From NCBI RefSeq assembly GCF_037658235.1, contig NZ_JBBJLN010000008.1:148917-212916 (forward strand): a stretch of DNA of 64,000 bases. Reading direction: 5' to 3'. The notes under the pieces are model-generated. The model searched no databases. It was not told the origin of the DNA and saw only the letters and a program-made list of their open reading frames with translations. The stretch comes from Yunchengibacter salinarum. GTDB lineage: Bacteria; Pseudomonadota; Alphaproteobacteria; Sphingomonadales; Kordiimonadaceae. This document shows positions 25,952 to 35,300 of the stretch, one piece after another. Position 1 is the first letter of the stretch, and each line of letters opens with the position of its first letter. Position numbers and translations under genes: made by a program.

Positions 25952-27227
25952 GGCGGGGCGGCTCCATAACGGGGTGGCTTTCGGTTGTTCCGGGTGTGTC
26001 GGCATCATTACCGCCGGTCTCGCCGCCATGGCCCAGCGCGTCCGCGATACGGGCGGCCAGCCGGGCGGCGGTGGCATCCTTGCTCATGCGCGGCCAGTCC
26101 TCCGCCCCGCCCTGCGTGATCAGGTGCACCTGATTGTCCGCGCCGCCCATAATGCCGGTGGCGGCGGACACATCATTGGCCACGATCCAGTCGCAGCCCT
26201 TGCGCGCCCGCTTGGCCTCGGCATGGGCGATCACCTGATCGGTTTCCGCGGCAAAGCCCACCACCAGGGCGGGGCGATCATGGGTGCGCCCGGCCAGACC
26301 TTTCAGAATGTCCGGGTTTTCGGTCAGTTGCAGTTGCGGCAGGCCGTCGCGGGATTTCTTCATCTTGCGTTCGGGCGTTGTTTCAGGCCGCCAGTCCGCC
26401 ACCGCGGCCACACAGACGGCGGCATCGGCGGGCAGGGCTTCATCCACGGCGGCGGCCATGTCATTGGCGCTTTCCACATCCACCCGCATGACACCGGCGG
26501 GTGTGGGCTGAGTCACCGGCCCGGCCACCAGTGTGACCCGCGCACCCAGCGCCGCCAGCGCCCCGGCCAGGGCGAAGCCCTGCCGCCCGCTGGACCGGTT
26601 GGCAATATAGCGCACCGGATCGATGGGTTCATGGGTCGGCCCGGCGGTGACGATCACATGGCGCCCGGCCAGACGGCGCGCGGCGGGCGACAGCCGGTCT
26701 TCCACCGCCGCCACGATCGTTTCCACGGCGGCCAGACGGCCAGCCCCCACCTCGCCGCAGGCCAGCATACCCGCTTCCGGTGGAACAAGGCCGATGCCAT
26801 CCGCCGCCAGGGTTTCGCGGTTACGGCGGGTGGCGGGATGGTCCCACATCTGCGCGTTCATCGCCGGTGCGATCAGCACGGGCTTGTCGGTGGCCATCAA
26901 TATGGTGGACGCAAGATCATCCGCATGGCCACCGGCCATCTTGGCCATCAGGTCAGCCGTGGCGGGCGCCACCACCACCATGTCCGCTTCCCGTGACAGG
27001 CGGATATGGCCCATCTCGGCCTCGTCCTTCAGGGAGAAAAGGTCGGTAAAGCACTGGTCCCCGGTCAGGGCGGCCACCGACATGGGCGTGATGAACTGCT
27101 GCCCGCCCGCCGTGAGTACGCCGCGCACGCCGGCGCCCCGCTCCATCAGCCTGCGGGCCAAGTCCAGCGCCTTGTAGGCGGCCACGCCGCCGCCAATGAT
27201 CAACAGTATCCGCTTGCCGTTCAACAT
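25941..27227 (-). CDS. coaBC: Bifunctional phosphopantothenoylcysteine decarboxylase/synthase
   Basis: Two successive steps of coenzyme A synthesis. The N-terminal CoaC flavoprotein domain (about 1-185) has GGGVAAYKALDLAR, PAMNAQMWDHPATRRN and CGEVGAGRLA. The C-terminal CoaB domain begins with VTAGPTHEPIDPVRYIANRSSG (read as motif and ANRSSG loop) and has the CTP-site region WIVANDV. The 428 residues end in an unconserved hydrophilic tail of about 30 residues that overlaps the dut start. It is separated from ubiB by 85 bp. Confidence 0.95.
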   Translation of the reverse strand: MLNGKRILLIIGGGVAAYKALDLARRLMERGAGVRGVLTAGGQQFITPMSVAALTGDQCFTDLFSLKDEAEMGHIRLSREADMVVVAPATADLMAKMAGGHADDLASTILMATDKPVLIAPAMNAQMWDHPATRRNRETLAADGIGLVPPEAGMLACGEVGAGRLAAVETIVAAVEDRLSPAARRLAGRHVIVTAGPTHEPIDPVRYIANRSSGRQGFALAGALAALGARVTLVAGPVTQPTPAGVMRVDVESANDMAAAVDEALPADAAVCVAAVADWRPETTPERKMKKSRDGLPQLQLTENPDILKGLAGRTHDRPALVVGFAAETDQVIAHAEAKRARKGCDWIVANDVSAATGIMGGADNQVHLITQGGAEDWPRMSKDATAARLAARIADALGHGGETGGNDADTPGTTESHPVMEPPRHAD

Positions 27228-27312
27228 GGGCCTTCCGCCAACCTGATTTACCGGGGCCGATATGCGCCCCTTCCGTTCGCCCCCCTATACGCCAGCACCG
27301 GGCCGGTGGCAA

Positions 27313-28848
27313 TCACAGCCCGACCAGCAGGGCGATCAACGCCCCCAGCGCCATGCCCGCCAGAAGCGGCAGGCCCCGCCCCTGCCGGATCACCACCGGC
27401 TGAGGTGGCGGCGGGTTGGGCCGGTCTTCCAGCAGGCGTTCCAGCCGGTCGGGCAGCCGCTCCACCAAACGGGGCAGGCGGTTCAGGAAATCGGCCAGCC
27501 GCGCTTCGGGGGACAGATTGTCCAGCATCCATGCCTCAATAATGGGGCGGGACGTCTGCCACATATTGGTGGACGGGTCCAGATGCAGGGCCAGCCCTTC
27601 CGCCATCACCATGCTGCGTTGCAACAACAGCAATTGCGGCTGGGTCTGCATGGCGAAGCGTTCCGTGGTGGCGAACAACTGGGCCAGCAGCCTGCCCGCC
27701 GAAATCCGCTCCACCGGCAGGTCCATGATGGGATCGGCGATGGAGCGCATGGCCTGGGCGAATGCTTCCACATCCTGATCGTCCGGCACATAGCCCGCAT
27801 CGAAATGAATTTCCGCCACCCGCCGGTAATCCTGCCGAATGAAGCCATACAGGATTTCCGCCAGGAAGCGCCGATCCCGGTCATTCAGGCGGCCCATAAT
27901 GCCGAAATCGATGGCCACAATGGTGCCGTCCGGCTCCACCAGCAGATTGCCGGGGTGCAGATCCGCATGGAAATAGCCGTCCCTCATGCTCTGTTTCAGG
28001 AACACCTGCACCAATGTGCGGGCCAGCCGGGTCAGGTCGTGGCCGCTGGCTTCCAGGGCATCCCGATCCGACAGGCGGATGCCATCCACCCATTCCAGCA
28101 CCAGCACCCGCCGGGCGGTATGGTGCCACTGGATTTCGGGGATGCGATAGCCCGCCTCACCGGCCATATTATCGGCCAGTTCACCGGCGGCGGCGGCCTC
28201 CAGCCGCAGGTCCATTTCCGCTTCCACGGTCTGGCGGATCTTGGTCACCACCTCTTTCGGGCGCAGGCGCGCGGCGGCGGGCACATGGCGGTCGGCCAAC
28301 TCGGCCAGCCATTCGAACAGGGCCACATCGCGCTGAAACCGCTCCTCGATGCCGGGGCGCAGCACCTTGACCGCCACCGCCCTGCCCTCAACGGTTTCCG
28401 CCTTGTGCACCTGGGCGATGGATGCGGCGGCCACCGGCGTTTGAGACACATGGCGGAACAGCGCGTCCAGCGGCGCGTCCAGTTCCTGTTCCATGGTGGC
28501 CTTCGCGGCGGCAAAGGGAAAAGGCGGCAGGCGGTCCTGAAGGGTGGCCAGACCACGGGCCAGCGGCTGGCCCACCAGATCGGGCCGGGTGGCGAGCGTC
28601 TGCCCCATCTTGATATAGGCCGGCCCCATGGCGGCCAGGGCGGCGGCCAGCCTTTCCCCGTCCGCCTCTGGCAGGCCGCGGCGCCGCGGCACCCAGAATG
28701 TGAAGGCGCGCAGAAAGGCGGGCACGCCGGGCGGCACCAGTTCCACATGGGACAGGCTGCGGATCGCGCCGTGGCGCCGCAGGGTGATCGCAAACCCCAC
28801 AAGCTGGCCGATATGGATGATGTCCCGCAACATGCCCATGGCCGTCAA
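27313..28848 (-). CDS. ubiB: Ubiquinone biosynthesis protein kinase-like UbiB
   Basis: Atypical kinase-like ATPase of the ABC1/ADCK family that supports ubiquinone synthesis at the membrane. It has the KxGQ motif YIKMGQ, the catalytic-loop-like FHADLHPGNLLV, the DFG-like VAIDFGIMG, and a hydrophobic C-terminal anchor LPLLAGMALGALIALLVGL. At 511 residues it has normal length. The start codon overlaps the ubiE stop by four bases (ATGA). Confidence 0.94.
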   Translation of the reverse strand: MTAMGMLRDIIHIGQLVGFAITLRRHGAIRSLSHVELVPPGVPAFLRAFTFWVPRRRGLPEADGERLAAALAAMGPAYIKMGQTLATRPDLVGQPLARGLATLQDRLPPFPFAAAKATMEQELDAPLDALFRHVSQTPVAAASIAQVHKAETVEGRAVAVKVLRPGIEERFQRDVALFEWLAELADRHVPAAARLRPKEVVTKIRQTVEAEMDLRLEAAAAGELADNMAGEAGYRIPEIQWHHTARRVLVLEWVDGIRLSDRDALEASGHDLTRLARTLVQVFLKQSMRDGYFHADLHPGNLLVEPDGTIVAIDFGIMGRLNDRDRRFLAEILYGFIRQDYRRVAEIHFDAGYVPDDQDVEAFAQAMRSIADPIMDLPVERISAGRLLAQLFATTERFAMQTQPQLLLLQRSMVMAEGLALHLDPSTNMWQTSRPIIEAWMLDNLSPEARLADFLNRLPRLVERLPDRLERLLEDRPNPPPPQPVVIRQGRGLPLLAGMALGALIALLVGL

Positions 28849-29636
28849 ATCCGCCAGCCGCTGTGAAGCGCCACCACACCACCCGTCATGGGCCGCCAGT
28901 GCACCCGGCTCAGCCCGGCTTCCGTCATCATGCGGGCGAAACGGTCGGGGCCGGGAAAGCGCCGGATGGATTCCACCAGATATTGATAGCTGTCCCGGTC
29001 ACCGGTGACCCATTGGCCAAGGCGCGGAATCATGTCGAAGCTGTACCGGTCGTAGAACCGCTTGATCAGGAGCTCCACGGCGGGGGAAAATTCCAGGCAC
29101 AGAAAATGCCCGCCGGGCCGCAGTGTGCGTGTCATTTCGCCAAGGGCGGCGGGGATATCGGTGACATTGCGGATGCCGAAGGCGACGGTCACCGCGTCCT
29201 GGCTGGCGCTGGCCACCGGCAAATTCTCCGCGTCGCCGCAGGCAAAGGCCACGTCCAGCCCCCGCTCCAAAGCGCGCTGACGCCCCACGCGCAGCATTTC
29301 CGCATTGATGTCCATGACCAGCGCCTGCAGGCCCGGCGCCTTTTCCAGCGCGCGGAAGCTGATATCGCCGGTGCCGCCCGCCACATCCAGCAGGGCCATG
29401 CCCGACCTGGGGGCCAGGGCCGTGACCAGCGCGCGTTTCCACAGGCGATGCAGCCCCGCGGACATCAGGTCGTTCATCACATCATAGCGGTCGGCGACGG
29501 AATCGAACACACCACGCACCAGCGCTTTCTTTTCGCCCCTCGGCACGGTTTCGAAGCCGAAATGGGTCTGTTCCGCGCCAGTCTCATGGGCGGGGTCACG
29601 GTCGGCATCATGGGGGGTCCGGTCCTGAGCTGTCAT
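28845..29636 (-). CDS. ubiE: Demethylmenaquinone/2-polyprenyl-benzoquinol methyltransferase
   Basis: C-methyltransferase of ubiquinone (and menaquinone) synthesis, 263 residues. It has the UbiE signature FDSVADRYDVMNDLMSAGLHRLWK (shown as start and end of the motif), the SAM motif LLDVAGGTGDIS and FGIRNVTD. It is the first gene of a six-gene minus-strand operon and is divergent from mutM, the standard alphaproteobacterial order. Confidence 0.95.
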   Translation of the reverse strand: MTAQDRTPHDADRDPAHETGAEQTHFGFETVPRGEKKALVRGVFDSVADRYDVMNDLMSAGLHRLWKRALVTALAPRSGMALLDVAGGTGDISFRALEKAPGLQALVMDINAEMLRVGRQRALERGLDVAFACGDAENLPVASASQDAVTVAFGIRNVTDIPAALGEMTRTLRPGGHFLCLEFSPAVELLIKRFYDRYSFDMIPRLGQWVTGDRDSYQYLVESIRRFPGPDRFARMMTEAGLSRVHWRPMTGGVVALHSGWRI

Positions 29637-29750
29637 GCCTGTTCCTCACATAACCCGGCGCGCCTGGCGGCTTTGCCATGATCGGGTTGCTGTCCGCACG
29701 GTACCCCTGACCATACGGGACAGGGCCGCGGGCGGACCATAGATCAGGCA

Positions 29751-29762
29751 GCAAGCGCTTGC
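29751..29762. promoter_or_regulatory. 12-bp palindrome between ubiE and mutM
   Basis: The perfect palindrome GCAAGCGCTTGC lies in the divergent region, 56 bp before mutM. It could be an operator, but nothing else supports this. Confidence 0.25.
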
Positions 29763-29817
29763 CAAAGGGTTTGTCCCGCCGCATATCGATCAAAGAGCAA
29801 TCAACAGGATATGATCC

Positions 29818-30651
29818 ATGCCCGAAATGCCCGAAGTGGAAACCGTGATGCGCGGCATTCAGCCAGCGCTGGAAGGCGCACGCATCCGCCGGGCCGAGGC
29901 GTTCGTGCCCCGGCTGCGCTTTCCCGTGCCCGCCGATTTCGGGGCGCGGCTGACGGGCAACCGGGTCGTGGGGCTTCATCGCCGGTCGAAATATATCCTG
30001 GCGACACTGGCGGACGGCTGGACCCTGATGCTGCATCTGGGCATGTCGGGCCGGGTGACGATCTCCCCCGCGCCGCCGCATCCACCCCCGGCCCGGCACG
30101 ATCACCTGCTGATCGAAACGGAAGGCGGCGCCCGCCTGGTGTTCAATGATCCCCGGCGGTTCGGCAGCGTGCATTTGATCCGGCAGGGCGATCTGCCCGG
30201 CCACAGGCTGCTGGCCGGGTTGGGGCCGGAACCGCTGGGCAACGGCTTTTCCGCGCCGGTGCTGGATGCGGCCCTGACGGACAGGCGCACCCCCATCAAG
30301 GCGGCCCTGCTGGATCAGGCCGTGGTGGCGGGGCTGGGCAATATCTATGTGTGCGAGGCGCTGTGGCGCGCCCGGATCAGCCCGCGGCGGCTGGCCCGCA
30401 CGGTGCCGGGCGCGCGGTCGGCGCGGCTGGTGCCCGCCATTCGCGCCGTTCTGAGCGAGGCGATCGCCAGCGGCGGTTCGTCGTTGCGGGATTATCGCCA
30501 GGCCAATGGCGAACTGGGCTATTTCCAGCATGGCTTTGACGTGTACAACCGGGCGGGCGCCCCCTGTTCGCGGCCCGAATGCGGTGCTATGGTCCGACGT
30601 ATCCGGCAGGCGGGCCGGTCCAGCTATTATTGTCCGGGCTGCCAGCGCTGA
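29818..30651 (+). CDS. mutM: Formamidopyrimidine-DNA glycosylase
   Basis: Removes 8-oxoguanine and formamidopyrimidines and nicks the abasic site (EC 3.2.2.23). Translation must begin at MPEMPEVE: Pro2 is the catalytic nucleophile after Met removal and Glu3 assists. DNA-binding features include HLGMSGR and NIYVCEALW. The C-terminal zinc finger is C-x4-C (CSRPEC) plus C-x2-C (CPGC). 277 residues, complete. Confidence 0.96.
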   Translation: MPEMPEVETVMRGIQPALEGARIRRAEAFVPRLRFPVPADFGARLTGNRVVGLHRRSKYILATLADGWTLMLHLGMSGRVTISPAPPHPPPARHDHLLIETEGGARLVFNDPRRFGSVHLIRQGDLPGHRLLAGLGPEPLGNGFSAPVLDAALTDRRTPIKAALLDQAVVAGLGNIYVCEALWRARISPRRLARTVPGARSARLVPAIRAVLSEAIASGGSSLRDYRQANGELGYFQHGFDVYNRAGAPCSRPECGAMVRRIRQAGRSSYYCPGCQR

Positions 30652-30689
30652 CCGCCCGGATACAGTCTTTCAGGGGGAGATCAACCGTG

Positions 30690-31085
30690 ATGTCACACAC
30701 CGCCAGCCCGCCGCGCCCCTCTGGGCGCCGCCTGCGCCATGTCGCGCTTGTTCCGGCGCTTGGGCTGCTTTGCGCTTTTGGCGGTGCGGACGGGCGCTTC
30801 ATCGATGGCTTTCCCGATGTGCCCCTGCTGGAAAGCGTGCGGCTGGCGGACGGAGAATCGCCCGTCATTTTCGACACGCCCGGCGGCACGGTGGCCGAAG
30901 TGCAGCTCACCAGTTCCGAGCCCGATGGCCTGCTGGCGCGCTATGGGGCGACTTTGCGCGGCCTTGGCTGGTCCTGCACGCAGGGGCGCAGCCTGATATG
31001 CCAGCGGGCGGACAATCGGCTGAAGCTGAGCGCCGCCGCCGGGGGCGCAGACCGCTTTGCCCTGCGGCTGGAGCCGCGCCGCTGA
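30690..31085 (+). CDS. Small exported protein of unknown function
   Basis: A 131-residue product, start ATG 30690 (GTG 30687 is also possible) after GGGGGAG. It has a basic N-terminus and a hydrophobic core LVPALGLLCAFGGA that looks like a signal peptide, then about 95 residues with two Cys (WSCTQGRSLICQ) that could form a disulfide. No family is recognised. It lies between mutM and an enoyl-CoA hydratase on the same strand. Confidence 0.6.
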   Translation: MSHTASPPRPSGRRLRHVALVPALGLLCAFGGADGRFIDGFPDVPLLESVRLADGESPVIFDTPGGTVAEVQLTSSEPDGLLARYGATLRGLGWSCTQGRSLICQRADNRLKLSAAAGGADRFALRLEPRR

Positions 31086-31180
31086 ACCATGCCGCCCCGT
31101 CATGGAAGAATCGCGGCATCAAAACAGGCACACCGGAAAGCGGCCCCATCGGCATGGCGGGGAAAAGTCTTTGCATTCGC

Positions 31181-31214
31181 TGTCACAGGCTCTAGGACTC
31201 GAAGTCCGGTGACA
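31181..31214. promoter_or_regulatory. Nested inverted repeat upstream of echA
   Basis: TGTCAC (31181-31186) pairs with GTGACA (31209-31214), enclosing GGACT (31195-31199) and AGTCC (31203-31207). It starts about 130 bp before the enoyl-CoA hydratase. It may be an operator or leader structure; the asymmetric inner loop makes it uncertain. Confidence 0.35.
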
Positions 31215-31312
31215 CCCGGCGGCCTGCGATCCGGCTGCCGCAGCAGAGTCCATATTGGCCGCGCCGCCCCTTTGGGGCCGGTCTGGCGGCCCTTGGCAAG
31301 GGAAGCGAACCC

Positions 31313-32089
31313 ATGCATTTTGAAACCCTCTTGCTCGACAAACAGGACGGTGTGGGGCAGATCACCCTGAACCGGCCCGATGCGCTCAATGCGCTCAATC
31401 AGGAACTGTTGAGCGAACTGGCCCAGGCGCTGACCGCGCTGGATGCTGACGCGGATATCGGCTGCATTGTGATTACCGGCAGCGAAAAGGCTTTTGCCGC
31501 CGGGGCGGACATCAAGGAAATGGCTGACAAGTCGTTCACCGATGCCCTGTCGGAAGACATGTTCGCGGATATCAACCAGACCTTCGCCACGCTCAAAAAG
31601 CCGGTGATCGCGGCGGTGTCCGGCTATGCGCTGGGCGGTGGCTGCGAGATCGCCATGGCCTGCGATTTCATCGTGGCGGCGGAAAATGCCCGGTTCGGCC
31701 AACCGGAAATCAAGCTGGGCGTGATCCCCGGCATTGGCGGCACGCAGCGCCTGACCCGGCTGGTGGGCAAGGCCAAGGCCATGGACATGATGCTCACCGG
31801 GCGCATGATGGACGCGGAAGAGGCGGAGCGCAGCGGCATGGTGAGCCGGATCGTGCCCACCGAGGATCTCGCCGACGCGGTGGCCGAAATCGCCGGCACC
31901 ATTGCCGGGCTCAGCCGTCCGTCGGTCATGCTGGCCAAGGAGGCCACCAACAAGGCGCTGGAAACCACCCTGGCCGAGGGTATTTTTCTGGAACGGCGCA
32001 TGTTCCACGCGCTGTTTTCCACCCATGACCAGAAAGAAGGTATGCAGGCCTTCATCGAAAAGCGTTCCCCACGTTTCCAGAATCGGTGA
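31313..32089 (+). CDS. Enoyl-CoA hydratase
   Basis: Crotonase-fold hydratase of 258 residues for beta-oxidation or related acyl-CoA metabolism. The oxyanion-hole regions are AAGADIKEMA and GYALGGGCEIAMACD. Both catalytic glutamates occur where expected (GGGCE and FGQPEIKLGVIPG), favouring true hydratase activity. AAGGGAAG precedes ATG 31313. It is commonly found just before rpsT-dnaA in Alphaproteobacteria. Confidence 0.92.
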   Translation: MHFETLLLDKQDGVGQITLNRPDALNALNQELLSELAQALTALDADADIGCIVITGSEKAFAAGADIKEMADKSFTDALSEDMFADINQTFATLKKPVIAAVSGYALGGGCEIAMACDFIVAAENARFGQPEIKLGVIPGIGGTQRLTRLVGKAKAMDMMLTGRMMDAEEAERSGMVSRIVPTEDLADAVAEIAGTIAGLSRPSVMLAKEATNKALETTLAEGIFLERRMFHALFSTHDQKEGMQAFIEKRSPRFQNR

Positions 32090-32195
32090 TCGCCGGATGT
32101 GCCGATCGGCTGTGGCCCTGGCCTTTGGTGGGGGTGGGGGCGTATCCGCCGGAGGCGGCCCCGGCTTTTCAGCGGTGCAATAGGCGTTTGCCGTG

Positions 32196-32224
32196 TTGAC
32201 GCGGACGACGGAAAGCGATATAGA
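32196..32224 (+). promoter_or_regulatory. rpsT promoter
   Basis: TTGACG (32196-32201), 17 bp, TATAGA (32219-32224), close to the sigma70 consensus. The transcript would carry a leader of about 140 nt before rpsT, long enough for the S20 translational autocontrol known in E. coli; that control here is inference. Confidence 0.75.
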
Positions 32225-32370
32225 CCCGGCCAATCAGGCGGCGCCTCAGTCCGGGTATCGGTGCGGCGCCCTTTTGTTTCACAGATCGTACCGCCGTCAC
32301 GCGGCCGGGGTCCCGGCTTCCAGCCCAGCGGAAACCGGGCCGACGGTTACAGCGAAGGATTGAGAGACCC

Positions 32371-32634
32371 ATGGCGAATATCAAGCAGGCCAAGAAACGT
32401 ATTCTGCGCAACAGCAAGCGCGCCACCATCAACCGCAACCGGATGAGCCGCATTCGCACCTATATCCGCAAGGTGGAAGATGCCATCAAGGCCGGTGACA
32501 GCGGCACCGCACAGGATGCCCTGAAGCAGGCCCAGCCGGAAATCATGCGCGGCGCCACCAAGGGCGTGCTGCACAAGCGCACCGCATCGCGCAAGGTCTC
32601 CCGCCTGACCCAGCGGGTGAAGGCCCTGTCCTGA
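32371..32634 (+). CDS. rpsT: 30S ribosomal protein S20
   Basis: Primary 16S rRNA-binding protein, 87 residues, with the typical MANIKQAKKRILRNSKR start and a lysine/arginine-rich three-helix composition. It sits upstream of dnaA, its usual position in this class, and is followed by a strong terminator, so it is transcribed separately from dnaA. Confidence 0.97.
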   Translation: MANIKQAKKRILRNSKRATINRNRMSRIRTYIRKVEDAIKAGDSGTAQDALKQAQPEIMRGATKGVLHKRTASRKVSRLTQRVKALS

Positions 32635-32686
32635 GACCGATCTGATCGCTGGCCGGCCATGACCGGCCCGGCATGAGACTCGAAGA

Positions 32687-32719
32687 CCCCCGCGCCCCCA
32701 GCAAGGCGCGGGGGTTTTT
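32687..32719 (+). terminator. Rho-independent terminator of rpsT
   Basis: Perfect 10-bp stem CCCCCGCGCC (32687-32696) / GGCGCGGGGG (32705-32714), 8-nt loop, then TTTTT. Confidence 0.9.
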
Positions 32720-33633
32720 GTATGTGGGGCCGTCTGCCGCACATCCTGCCGCACATCGAGGCACAAGCTGACCGGGCGGGACGCGGCGCCCGATTGCCAC
32801 ATGCCCCGGTTCCGGGCGAGTCGCGCACAAGAAGAATGACAACCGCCCGAAGGTGCGAGTCTACGGCCCCCCGGTTCGGGGCGACCGTCACAAAACTGGA
32901 ACAGAGTTGAAACGTTGGGCCAGCCGAATTTTCAAGGGCCACAATATCTGGTGGGCTGGCCTGATGCGGGCCACAAGAAAGGGCAAAAATAAAGACTTGA
33001 CGCCGCTTGTTGCTGGACGGCCATCCGGCCTGTCCGTATTTTCTCCCCCTGCCGGACGGATCGTGTCCGGTTCCTGACAGGCCCTTGCAACAGGGCCGGG
33101 TCGGTGGGGGCCAGGTTCGGTGGGGCCAGCGCAACAGGACCAGATGCAACGGGGCGGGATGCGGCCAGACGCGGCGGGATTTGTCGCACGGGCGCGGACC
33201 ATCAGCCCCGTCAATCTGGCCTTTGCAGTGCGCCCGGTGGGCCGGCTATGTGTGGCCGCGCCCCCGTGCCGGGCCGTGAGGTGTTTTGGCGCGTGACGCG
33301 ATGTGCCTGACTGTGCCGGGAGTTCGAGTGTCACAGGGCGCGGGTTCCCTGAGTGCGTTGGAGTGTGTGCGCCAGAATGTGTGCGCCGGGATCTGTGCGG
33401 GACGGCGATGCCTTGGCAAGCGTGTCTGTGCGGCATCCGTCCGGGCCATGGCTGCGGGGGCGGAACGGGGCATGGTGGGCAAGACGGTGGAAGACAGGCT
33501 GTATGACGAGCATGACGGCGGTAAGGGGTGAGGCGGGCATGAAAGCCCGGTTTCGAGTAAGGCAGGACCAGATGAAACCTGCCCGGAAAGCGGTTGCGGG
33601 GGCGTGGCCGTGACGAACAAGGGGGACGAGACT
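32720..33633. other. Repeat-rich region upstream of dnaA
   Basis: About 0.9 kb without a credible gene. An AT-richer part (32886-33010) holds an 8-bp inverted repeat GGCCAGCC (32918-32925) / GGCTGGCC (32954-32961) and TTGACG at 32997 without a clear -10. A hairpin GGCCCT-tgcaac-AGGGCC lies at 33080-33097. Two 16-nt near-copies follow at 33099-33114 and 33114-33129. GCAAC(A)GG units begin at 33087, 33131 and 33146, and TGTGTGCGCC repeats occur at 14-bp spacing (33364, 33378, degenerate at 33392). I found no TTATCCACA-type DnaA boxes, so an origin is not supported by boxes. It may be a long regulated dnaA leader. Confidence 0.5.
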
Positions 33634-35100
33634 ATGCGGGGTTTGGCCGAAAGCGGGGCCGCTGCCAGGCCGGAAACGGCGGGCACGGCGGCAGGCGGGT
33701 CGGCGCACCATCAGCATCCGGCCTGGGAAAAGGTATGCAGCCGGTTTCGCCGGGAATTCGGTGAGGATGCCTATAGTTCCTGGATGGGGCAGCTCGCCTT
33801 TCGGGGCATTGACGGTGGCACCGCGGAACTGACCGCGCCATCGCGCTTCGTTCGGGACTGGGTGGACCGGCATTATGCGGGCCGCCTGCGCGATTTCTTC
33901 ATGGGGGAGGACCAGCGGGTCAAGGCGTTGAGCATTCGTCTGGCCTCTGCCGGTCAGGGCGATGGCCAGGACGCACCGTCCATGGTCGCCATGGCCCCTG
34001 GCGGGGCCGGTGCGGCGCCGTCGGACGATGGCGAAAGCGCGGATCGGCATCATGCGGATCAGAACCGGGGGGACCGGGCCCACGCGCTGGACCCGCGCTA
34101 CAGCTTTGACAGTTTCGTGGTGGGCAAGTCCAACGAGCTGGCCTATGCCGCCGCCAAGCGAATCGCGGAAAGCGATGAGGTGACCTTCAACCCGCTGTTC
34201 CTGCATGGCGGCGTGGGGCTGGGCAAAACCCACCTGATGCACGCCCTGGCCTGGGAAGTGACCCGCCGCAATCCGGGCAAGCGGGTGGTGTACTGCTCGG
34301 CGGAAAAGTTCATGTACGAGTTCATCTCGGCCCTGCGCTACAAGGATACGCACGCCTTCAAGCAGAAATACCGCAATGTGGACCTGCTGATGGTGGATGA
34401 CGTGCAGTTCATTTCGCACAAGGGCTCCACGCAGGAAGAGTTTTTCCACACCTTCAATGCCCTGGTGGACAGCCGCCGACAGGTGGTGATCTCCGCCGAC
34501 CGCAGCCCGACCGATCTGGAAGGCATCGAGGACCGGATCATTTCCCGCCTGGGCTGGGGCCTGGTGGCGGACATTCACCCCACCGACTATGAGCTGCGAT
34601 TCGGCATTCTGGAAAGCAAGGCGGAGCGTGCCGCCGACGTGACCGTGCCACGGGATGTGCTGGAATTTCTCGCCCGGCGCATCACCTCCAATGTGCGGGA
34701 ACTGGAAGGCGCGCTGAACCGGGTGATGGCCTATGCCACGCTGGTGGGTCGGCCCATCACCATCGACATGACCCGCGACGTGCTGCAAGACCTGATTCGC
34801 GCCAATGATCGCAAGCTCACCATTGACGAAATCCAGCGCACCGTGGCGGAATACTACAATCTGCGCCTGTCGGAGCTGCTGTCCACCCGGCGCGCGCGCA
34901 ACATCGCCCGGCCCCGTCAGGTGGCCATGTATCTGGCCAAGCAGCTCACGTCCCGATCCCTGCCGGATATAGGCCGGCGTTTTGGCGGGCGGGACCACAC
35001 CACGGTGATGCACGCCGTGCGCAAGGTGGATGATCTCAGACGCGACGACAGCCAGCTTGACGAGGATATCACCCGGCTGACCCGCCAACTGGAAGGCTGA
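33634..35100 (+). CDS. dnaA: Chromosomal replication initiator DnaA
   Basis: AAA+ ATPase that opens the replication origin. The 488 residues carry domain I (about 30-105, HPAWEKVCSRFRREFG), a low-complexity linker, the ATPase with Walker A GGVGLGKTHL near 190 and Walker B LLMVDDVQFI, and domain IV with the DnaA-box signature GGRDHTTVMHAV near 451. ATG 33634 is preferred because AGGGGG is spaced 8 nt upstream; GTG 33604 would add ten residues. It heads the dnaA-dnaN-recF-gyrB block. The leader is long and repetitive. Confidence 0.96.
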   Translation: MRGLAESGAAARPETAGTAAGGSAHHQHPAWEKVCSRFRREFGEDAYSSWMGQLAFRGIDGGTAELTAPSRFVRDWVDRHYAGRLRDFFMGEDQRVKALSIRLASAGQGDGQDAPSMVAMAPGGAGAAPSDDGESADRHHADQNRGDRAHALDPRYSFDSFVVGKSNELAYAAAKRIAESDEVTFNPLFLHGGVGLGKTHLMHALAWEVTRRNPGKRVVYCSAEKFMYEFISALRYKDTHAFKQKYRNVDLLMVDDVQFISHKGSTQEEFFHTFNALVDSRRQVVISADRSPTDLEGIEDRIISRLGWGLVADIHPTDYELRFGILESKAERAADVTVPRDVLEFLARRITSNVRELEGALNRVMAYATLVGRPITIDMTRDVLQDLIRANDRKLTIDEIQRTVAEYYNLRLSELLSTRRARNIARPRQVAMYLAKQLTSRSLPDIGRRFGGRDHTTVMHAVRKVDDLRRDDSQLDEDITRLTRQLEG

Positions 35101-35155
35101 GGCCGCGACACGGCGGAACACCGGGGCGCCCCGATGCCCACATATGTGAAAGATG

Positions 35156-35183
35156 TTGGCTTTTGGGGCAGAATCGCTATGGT
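35156..35183 (+). promoter_or_regulatory. Candidate dnaN promoter
   Basis: TTGGCT (35156-35161), 16 bp, TATGGT (35178-35183) in the 200-bp dnaA-dnaN gap. A dnaN promoter separate from dnaA would fit this wide spacing. Confidence 0.4.
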
Positions 35184-35300
35184 CTGGGGAACAAAAGGGG
35201 CGTCCGGCCCGTCCGAAAAGGGCGGCATCTGGCCGGGCGCGCGGGTGGAAACGGTCACGGGCCCGCCTGTGCGGGGGCTCATGCAAAAGAAACGGATGCC

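Noticed and set aside
32720..33633. Chromosomal origin next to dnaA
   Set aside because: No TTATCCACA-like DnaA boxes or AT-rich unwinding element were found by eye, and many Alphaproteobacteria have the origin away from dnaA. Kept only as a repeat-rich leader.
33331..35286. 651-codon open frame antisense to dnaA
   Set aside because: Overlaps the whole dnaA gene and has shadow-like composition.
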